Assembly: GCA_023159155.1 (NCBI GenBank)
Contig: JAJNNX010000015.1
Location: forward strand, 310,001-374,000
Direction of reading: 5' to 3'
DNA from: Ustulina deusta
Taxonomy: Eukaryota > Ascomycota > Sordariomycetes > Xylariales > Xylariaceae
Length of the DNA stretch: 64,000 bases
Part shown: positions 60,501 through 64,000 of the stretch, piece by piece
Layout of the letters: each line of letters begins with the position of its first letter
Position numbering within the stretch: the first letter of the stretch is position 1
Position numbers and translations under genes: made by a program
The notes under the pieces: model-generated
The model's input: only the letters and a program-made list of their open reading frames with translations
What the model was told of the DNA's origin: nothing
Databases searched by the model: none

Positions 60501-63500
60501 CTCTCGTTACCAGGACCCAAGCTGTCGGTTTCACTCGGCCTGAGGTTGAGCCGAGCATATGCAGCAGAACAAATATGCAGCTCCGTTCTTATAGGTAACA
60601 TGGAGAGTGATAACGTGACATATACGAGGTGACGGTTCTGCGGTGCCTCGCCGGAGGCCTATAAGCAGAAGGGAAACGCAGCCGTAAACTTTGTATTGCA
60701 GTAGTGCCAGGGGCACGTTCGGCGCCACAAGTCGGCCTGACGTTGTGCAGCAGTCGATTTGGACCCGACTGGACAGCCATCCCGACACGTAATACTCAAG
60801 CGTAGGGGCTTTAACTGACAGTCGTTGTAGCTTCGGAAAGCCCTGGTATGATGTCTTCGGCTGCGTTCGTGCTGTAAATCGCATCCACTGGATACATGCT
60901 GACCGGAACTATTCCGCTGGGCATGCATTGTAGTGTAGGTGTCATCATCATAAAGCGTCGAGTTGCATGCCAACATATCAGTCGGTAGCGTGGCTCTTCT
61001 TCACAATGCAGGATGCAGTAAGTGGTCATCGCCGACCACGCTTAATAATATTGACTCTTGAACCTCGATAGTAGCCATTGGATCGTGTCCAGGGAGCCTC
61101 GCACATGCCAGTCTGCCAAAATCCCAAATGACATGTCTCGAAAGCCCTTGGAAGTCCTGGAAAGTCGGTAAACACCGTAAACCCACTCGTTAGATCGCGT
61201 GACTGGACCGCGCTGTTAGAATAGGCCTGTATAGTTATATACAAACGCGGCGGTACGCGGTAGTCCCGCGATCACGTCAGTGTCTGGTCTCCCCTTGACG
61301 ACCGACTATACCACTAAAAGCTTAGCTTGCGATGCTCCCGCATACAGTATCATTGTTCACGTACTGTTCACGAGAACGCAGGGAGTCGAGGGCGTGCCAA
61401 GCCTGTGTGACGACGTTGAGATTCTGCAGCAGGACCCTCTTGGCATTGCAAGGCGACTCTGGATCGAGTGACATTGGTCTGGGTCGGCATCCCATGGTAC
61501 TGTCATGGCCCCAGCACAGTACAATAGGCGCCGAGGTGCTGTGCGGGCAGCATGCAGGTCGGTTTTTGTTGCCAGGGGAGTGTCTGCAGTCTTGACATGT
61601 TCCCGTCCCGGATCTGCGCGGGTGATTGGTGCGGTCGCCACCGATGCCTGTTTTTCTTACCTCGCTGTTCAACTGGTATTGTTCGTGCTGATGCGGTTCC
61701 CGAGTTCACCGCGACTTTTCTTTTTCCTCGCTCCCGCTCAAAATCGGCACTCCGCGCCTCATCATTCCGCTTCTGGGCTTCTTCGCCTCCAGCGCTCTGT
61801 CTTGGCGACCGCTTTAGGTAGGTAAGCTGGACCGAGTAGTTGCTTAAGCTTCGACTGTGTCGAAATTAGAATATTCCCGTGGTTTCTGTCCCCACCATCC
61901 CACAGCTGTGCCCAGCCCCCGTGCCTTGAATCGTAGGGCACGACAAGTTCAGCGGGTGAAAATGCGAGTGGCTTGCATGAGGCATCGATCGGGATCCAAT
62001 CCCTGGGATAGGAAAGCTTGCTTCACTATCGACACTGCGGCTGTACGCTTACCCTATCCTGTAGCTGAATACTGCACCTATCAAGTGGTATACTAGATTC
62101 TATCAGAGAATCCGTGCCTGATCAGCATTCCCGAATCAATACCGGGCAGTATACCGGGCATAAATCTATCATCATTGGCCAATTGCTAGCCAATTGCTAA
62201 CCAATGGCATGTGTGAGTGGGCCTTCCCTTCACAGGTATAAGTCAGGATAGGCATAGTGCATGCTAGGCTTCCCCAGCATAGCAGCTTGCATACCTGCTT
62301 CCCCCCTGAGCCCCCTGCTCAATGGCTGCGCAACAACTTGCGTGAAGTGAGGAGAATGCGCGTTAGATACCGTGGTTGCTCGCATATGCCATTCGAATAT
62401 GCGTTTTTACCTTAGCTCACGGTGCAAAGAGCCTCGCGATCTGTTGTTGAACCGATGCGAAGCGGGAGAGTGGTTCCCTGATATTCGTGACGATGGAGGA
62501 GATATTGGTTGATCTGGGCCAAAAAGAAACCGAAACTTGATACTACAGAATTGAGCACTCCCCTCGTGACTGAGGAGACGCGCTTGGTGTAGTGTCCCGC
62601 TTCCGAGGCCCCAAGCATCGTCAAAATAAAAAGCAACGCCAGGGAAAGGCATTGGCCAATGCACAACCAATGCTCAATGACTGGGCACGAATTATTGAAT
62701 TGTTCGCTTCACTCATTCCCCAGTCAGAACCGCCCATCATCTGTGGTTGACGAGTGGTTCCAATGATCGGCTGGGCGAGAGCTGTGCCATACGAAATTTT
62801 AGAACGCCTTGTGAATCATTTGGCAATTGTGTATCCTTTTACGGGTAGCGATGCAACCTCATTCTACTGGGAGCCAGTGGCGGCAGAACACAGGGTCCCT
62901 GTTGTTGGAGGCATCGTGGATTGAGTTGTGTCGCATTGCATAGGCTGTCCATCCATCGAGAGATGTGATAGTATGCAGGCAGGAATGAGCGAAAAAGACA
63001 GATCTATCGAGAGCACAACATGTCTACCTAGTTCAGTCGCTAGGGTAGAATTTCAGAGTTCCACCAGCGGCACCCCACCAAAGATCGCCATTTCGCGACT
63101 GAGTTGAGTTGATTACTGTAGCCTTTGGAGTTGAAATGGTGTACCTACCTACTACAGTAGACGGTCTCGACAGGCGCTGACTCAACTGCCGCGGGCCGTT
63201 ACCGGGCAGAGCCTGGGCACATGAAAAGCTGGACAGACAGGCCATGTCTGGCTGTTACATAGTATACTAAACGGGCGATGATAACCCGGGGCCAATGTGA
63301 TGGGGATGGGTAACAACCGGGAAGTGCCTTTTCAGCCTGTGTAGAACAGAAGTTTCAACCATATGAAATCTGGGCAGAAATCTGGGGTTTGCTTCATCAA
63401 CATACTGTAGTCTGGTTGGTCAATGGCAATTGAACACTTATTGAACTGAAGCGAACGCAATGGATGGACGGGTTTGGCTATAATAACCGTAATATTAATA

Positions 63501-64000
63501 CCTAGCACGGAAATATATCATCTCAACTAGAAACGCGGATTGAGTTCTTGAATCACAGTCCTCCCATGCACGTCGCGGATTAGCGGCTGCTTTTTCTGCC
63601 ATTCGACACACTTCGATGGCGGTTGGTTCATGCTATGATTGACATCTCACTCCTACCGAACTATCGCGAGTTCAAAGGCAACGATGATGTCGCCACATCT
63701 ATCCATGAAATCCAGACTTCTCTGTCGCCCAAATTATTTAACGTGGCATCCACTTTGCAACGCCGATCAGAGGTTGCGACATCAGGATAACTGTATCGAA
63801 TGACATCGTCTGTTCTTCCCTTAGCAAACCGTCGCAGTAAGCTCACGAGGGTAATTGAGGTGATTGGGTCTTGTCAGCAACTCCATCGATAGCCGGAGGG
63901 CCTCGATGTCACGAGAGTTGATGGGACGTCGTCGAGGTCGCCGAACGGGGCGAGGTTGCGGAAGGTGATTTGTTAACCAAGCCAGCAACCAAGTGTACAG
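57554..64000. other. 6.4 kb gene-poor right end
   Basis: No gene is supported. Many 60-115-codon frames occur on both strands with no motif or splice continuity. TAGTGTA words occur at 57767, 57785, 57806 and 57885, at 59884-59904 and at 60931. Three CCAAT/ATTGG-type boxes lie close together at 62177-62206, and ACCGGGCAGTAT is nearly repeated at 62143-62160. No tRNA B-box-like sequence was noticed. Confidence 0.5.
59884..59904. repeat. Overlapping TACACTA-TAGTGTA-TAGTGTA array
   Basis: One inverted and two overlapping direct copies of the heptamer in 21 bases, forming a short imperfect palindrome around ACTAGT. This is the tightest arrangement of the word in the window. Confidence 0.8.

Noticed and set aside
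61505..61825. 106-codon plus-strand frame
   Set aside because: Arg/Ser/Ala-rich with a chance hydrophobic stretch; overlapping frames on both strands and no splice or domain support.

Overview
The window looks like nuclear DNA of a filamentous ascomycete (Pezizomycotina, most likely a Sordariomycete; inferred from gene content only). Genes are interrupted by short introns (about 50-150 nt) with GTANGT-type donors and CTAAC/CTGAC branch sites. The set includes nrc-2, an AA9 lytic polysaccharide monooxygenase, 2EXR and DUF4246 proteins, and a THI4 gene with a eukaryotic TPP riboswitch. I saw no tRNA, rRNA, CRISPR array or intact transposon. I support 15 protein-coding genes. Exon joins were set by eye from splice motifs, and all reading frames close.

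Layout. 0-1.4 kb is an AT-rich, RIP-like flank with a broken AT-hook coding relic. 1.4-9.6 kb is a compact housekeeping block: mRNA-export factor Yra1/Mlo3 (-), oligosaccharyltransferase subunit Ost4 (-), ribosome-associated CCCH protein Tma46 (+), an SDR oxidoreductase (-) and an AT-hook/zinc-finger protein (+). 11.2-16.4 kb has the AGC kinase NRC-2 and a CorA-like membrane protein. 17.1-18.5 kb has THI4 with its riboswitch. 21.2-25.1 kb has a small membrane protein and a 2EXR protein. 26.1-31.6 kb is a 1744-residue kinesin, followed after a 3.4 kb spacer by EME1 and a DUF4246 protein. 40-43 kb has a decayed gene and then an AA9 LPMO. 44.5-47.4 kb is an F-box/ankyrin protein, and 49.5-51.0 kb an unrecognised five-exon gene. 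51-64 kb is gene-poor and holds one secreted phosphatase-fold/jacalin fusion protein.

Genes working together. The genes are mostly unrelated housekeeping and accessory functions; I see no biosynthetic cluster or operon-like system. The strongest regulatory biology is the TPP riboswitch upstream of THI4, probably inside a 5'-UTR intron, and an 896-nt intron inside the RRM of the Yra1 gene, which recalls the autoregulatory long intron of budding-yeast YRA1. The non-coding DNA is also unusual: the heptamer TAGTGTA (either strand) occurs about 36 times by my manual count, all outside predicted exons, and TACCTA/TAGGTA words are packed into several spacers.
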